Source: Betaproteobacteria bacterium Ga0074130
GTDB lineage: Bacteria > Pseudomonadota > Gammaproteobacteria > Burkholderiales > Rhodocyclaceae
NCBI GenBank assembly: GCA_001464495.1
Contig: LNDZ01000032.1
Location: 1-64,000 of the forward strand
Reading direction: 5' to 3'
Length of the DNA: 64,000 nucleotides
Within the stretch, counting starts at the first letter, position 1; each line of letters starts with the position of its first letter. Below the pieces are notes generated by a model. That model did not search any database and was not told where the DNA came from. It worked only from the letters and a program-made list of their open reading frames with translations. The translations under genes were made by a program, and so were the position numbers. Positions 61,711-64,000 of this stretch are shown here, piece after piece.

Positions 61711-62668
61711 CAGTGGGTTTCTGCATGTCTTGTTGATACATGCGGAACCCATTGCCCCCTTGATGCTTCGCCGCATACATCGCGATGTCGGCATGATGCA
61801 GTAGTGTTTCAGCGCTTACAAAATCCGCGGGGTATAGGGTCGCGCCAATACAGGCCTGAACCGTGAGCGTTTGGCCCGAGACATGGAACGGTGGCTCAAG
61901 CGCTTGTAACAGGCGACGAAAGGTCGCCTCATGAGCGCCGTCTTCTCCCAAGTCGCACAGCAGGATGGCAAATTCATCGCCCCCGATGCGCGCCAGTGTG
62001 TCGCTATCGCGTAAGCAACTGCTCAAACGCCGGGCCACGCTAATGAGCACCTCGTCTCCTGTGAGGTGACCGTACAAGTCATTGATCGGTTTGAAATTAT
62101 CAAGATCTAGATAACCGACGGCTAGCCGCTGCGATTGTCGGCGTACGCGAGTCATGGCCTGTTGCAGGCGGTCGGCCAACAGCACGCGATTCGGCAAGTC
62201 TGTCAGGCTATCGTAGTGTGCGAGGTGTTCTAGGTGCGCAGCGTATTCCTGTGTATAAGTGATATCGCTGAAGGTGCCGATATAGTGCGTGACATGGCCG
62301 TCCTCACTATAGATGCTTGAAATATTGAGTAATTCGGCATAGTGAGCGCCATTTTTCTTGCGATTCCAGACAATGCCGCTCCAGTGCCCGCGCTGGCGCA
62401 AGGTTTGCCACATCTCCGCGTAAAAGCGCGCATCTTGGCGGCCGGACTGCAGTAATGAAGGTTTTTTGCCAATAACTTCCCCGGCGCTGTACCCGGTGAA
62501 GGCGCTAAAGGCGTTATTGACGCTGACAATCCGTCCTTCAGCATCGGTAATCATCGCGCCGATGCTGACACGTTCAAAGACGGAGGCGGCAATCTGCACA
62601 AACTCATGGCTTGGAATAGTCCCGCGCTGATCAACCTGCTCGGGTGGTGTGCTTGGGGCGTTGCTCAT
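61703..62668 (-). CDS. PAS-GGDEF diguanylate cyclase
   Basis: 321 residues. A PAS domain (about 25-145, AMITDAEGRIVSVNNAFSAFTGYSAGEVIGK) with a PAC segment is followed by a GGDEF domain with intact signature ARIGGDEFAILL and an upstream RDSD that fits the inhibitory I-site. No membrane segment, so cytoplasmic. It should make cyclic di-GMP in response to an unknown PAS signal. Its 3' end overlaps fdsR by eight bases (convergent). Confidence 0.93.
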   Translation of the reverse strand: MSNAPSTPPEQVDQRGTIPSHEFVQIAASVFERVSIGAMITDAEGRIVSVNNAFSAFTGYSAGEVIGKKPSLLQSGRQDARFYAEMWQTLRQRGHWSGIVWNRKKNGAHYAELLNISSIYSEDGHVTHYIGTFSDITYTQEYAAHLEHLAHYDSLTDLPNRVLLADRLQQAMTRVRRQSQRLAVGYLDLDNFKPINDLYGHLTGDEVLISVARRLSSCLRDSDTLARIGGDEFAILLCDLGEDGAHEATFRRLLQALEPPFHVSGQTLTVQACIGATLYPADFVSAETLLHHADIAMYAAKHQGGNGFRMYQQDMQKPTVN

Positions 62669-62848
62669 GGGGCACTGCTCATGTCAGAGATTCCAGCCCA
62701 AGCATGGGCGCCAATGGGAGAGATCAACGGGAGTCATCTCCATCCTAGAGCTTGTTGCTGCTTTACTGTTGATCCGGGTCAAGCATGTGTGAGGTTCTTC
62801 GGCAGCGGGTGATTGTGTGGGCTTTAGCGCACAAGCGCATGATTCGAC

Positions 62849-62854
62849 TATAAT
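62849..62854 (+). promoter_or_regulatory. -10 element before the SAH riboswitch
   Basis: A consensus TATAAT places the transcript start near 62861, just before the riboswitch P1 stem. The -35 region is weak. Confidence 0.55.
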
Positions 62855-62864
62855 CAGCCCATCT

Positions 62865-62926
62865 CCGAGGAGCGCTGCGACGGTTCGGTGGTTTTCTTTC
62901 AGAAGACTGCACACCGCCAGGCTCGG
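62865..62926 (+). promoter_or_regulatory. S-adenosylhomocysteine (SAH) riboswitch
   Basis: The conserved 5' block CCGAGGAGCGCTGCGACGG and the 3' block CCAGGCTCGG match the SAH riboswitch. P1 pairs CCGAG (62865-62869) with CTCGG (62922-62926); P2 uses CGGTG with CACCG. The class senses SAH and turns on recycling genes; ahcY follows. Confidence 0.9.
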
Positions 62927-63038
62927 TTTTCAGATAGAACTGCGCTCGCCTGACCCACCCGTACCGGGCGGCGCGCAGGTGAGCTGGAGCTTGCTCCACT
63001 GCCTCCTCGTCTCCCGGTCACCGTTCAAGGAGCGAACC

Positions 63039-64000
63039 GTGACTGCAAAGCAAGACTTCATCATTGCCGATATTTCCCTGGCCGATTGGGGCCGCAAGGA
63101 AATCCTCATTGCCGAAACCGAAATGCCGGGCCTGATGGCGATCCGTGAGGAGTATTCGGCCACCAAGCCGCTGCGTGGTGCCCGCATCACCGGCTCACTG
63201 CACATGACTATCCAGACCGCTGTGCTCATCGAGACACTGGTTGATCTGGGTGCAGAAGTGCGCTGGGCGTCGTGCAATATCTTCTCAACGCAAGACCATG
63301 CCGCGGCCGCGATTGCCAAGGCTGGTATTCCCGTCTTCGCCGTGAAGGGCGAAACCCTGGTTGATTACTGGGACTACACCCACCGCATCTTCGAGTGGGC
63401 CGATGGCGGCTACTCGAACATGATTCTGGATGACGGCGGTGATGCAACCCTGCTGCTGCATCTGGGTGCCAAGGCCGAGAAGGATCTGGCTGTATTATCC
63501 AAGCCAGGTTCGGAAGAGGAAACTATTCTCTTCGCAGCGATCAAGGCCAAGCTGGCTACCGATCCGACGTGGTATTCGACCCGTCTGGCGCAAATCAAGG
63601 GCGTAACCGAAGAAACCACCACCGGCGTACATCGTCTGTATCAAATGCATGAGCGTGGCGATCTGAAGTTCCCCGCTATCAACGTGAACGATTCGGTCAC
63701 CAAGTCCAAGTTCGACAATCTGTATGGTTGCCGCGAATCGTTGGTGGACGGTATCAAGCGCGCTACTGACGTGATGATTGCTGGCAAGGTCGCTGTCGTT
63801 TGCGGCTATGGTGACGTGGGCAAGGGTTCAGCCCAAGCACTGCGCGCACTGTCTGCCCAAGTCTGGGTCACTGAAATCGATCCGATCTGCGCGCTGCAAG
63901 CCGCCATGGAAGGCTATCGCGTTGTGACCATGGAATACGCCGCCGACAAGGCTGATATTTTTGTCACCACCACCGGCAACTTCCATGTGATCACCTATGA
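63039..64000 (+). CDS. ahcY: Adenosylhomocysteinase, 3' end beyond the window
   Basis: 320 codons of the gene are present, starting at a GTG with AAGGAG upstream. [15 protein letters not shown] is the substrate-binding part, [15 protein letters not shown] the conserved hinge, and [15 protein letters not shown] the NAD-binding Rossmann loop. It hydrolyses SAH to adenosine and homocysteine. The upstream riboswitch ties expression to its substrate. Confidence 0.97.
   Translation, partial: MTAKQDFIIADISLADWGRKEILIAETEMPGLMAIREEYSATKPLRGARITGSLHMTIQTAVLIETLVDLGAEVRWASCNIFSTQDHAAAAIAKAGIPVFAVKGETLVDYWDYTHRIFEWADGGYSNMILDDGGDATLLLHLGAKAEKDLAVLSKPGSEEETILFAAIKAKLATDPTWYSTRLAQIKGVTEETTTGVHRLYQMHERGDLKFPAINVNDSVTKSKFDNLYGCRESLVDGIKRATDVMIAGKVAVVCGYGDVGKGSAQALRALSAQVWVTEIDPICALQAAMEGYRVVTMEYAADKADIFVTTTGNFHVITY

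Noticed and set aside
1..64000. CRISPR arrays, rRNA operons, insertion sequences
   Set aside because: No regularly spaced repeats, rRNA-like sequence or transposase motifs were seen.

Overview
The window is a stretch of chromosome from a betaproteobacterium. Gene content and order support this: dapF-DUF484-xerC beside metK, birA-coaX-SPOR-coaE-zapD-yacG, glnA-DUF4124-ntrB-ntrC, soluble NAD-dependent formate dehydrogenase (fdsGBA-fdsD) with fdsR, and a SAH riboswitch before ahcY. Genus cannot be fixed from the sequence alone. Most genes sit near 60% G+C (one sampled line inside the ETF-QO gene counts 60%).

Layout. 1-606: a short unidentified ORF and tRNA-Met. 0.67-10.2 kb: ubiquinone hydroxylase, dsbC, a large AsmA-like DUF748 protein, a Cu/Zn-SOD-fold lipoprotein that has lost every metal-binding histidine, a LysR/azoreductase/pirin group and a RhlE-type helicase. 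10.3-15.6 kb: an electron-transfer-flavoprotein block (etfB-etfA-fpr, a LysR regulator, ETF-ubiquinone oxidoreductase). 15.6-22.6 kb: small conserved genes, a deacylase, a membrane acyltransferase, a candidate structured RNA, an orphan AAA+ protein and hflX.

22.74-28.34 kb is the accessory part: a 5.6-kb lower-G+C cassette bounded by two 56-bp imperfect direct repeats (51/56 identical). It carries a small HTH protein, a palindromic operator, an AAA+ ATPase, a cytoplasmic subtilase and a DUF3800 protein. The ATPase/subtilase pair resembles IetAS, known as a plasmid-exclusion and anti-phage system; the HTH gene, the DUF3800 gene and the repeat boundaries make this version worth study.

28.3-48.4 kb holds a nitrogen-control theme: amtB, ntrBC, glnA and a compact ethanolamine-catabolism locus (permease, eutB, eutC, AraC regulator). 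I find sigma-54 -24/-12 promoters and NtrC-type sites upstream of glnA, amtB and the AraC regulator, so ethanolamine is probably used as a nitrogen source under NtrBC control. Between these lie mltA, a DUF815 ATPase, a Nudix-ThiE fusion, yacG, zapD, coaE, a SPOR protein, coaX, birA, a rhodanese and nadA. 48.4-54.1 kb: xerC, DUF484, dapF, two lipid A acyltransferase homologues and metK. 54.2-61.7 kb: formate dehydrogenase with its accessory and regulatory genes. 61.7-64 kb: a PAS-GGDEF diguanylate cyclase, then the riboswitch-controlled ahcY, which runs off the end.
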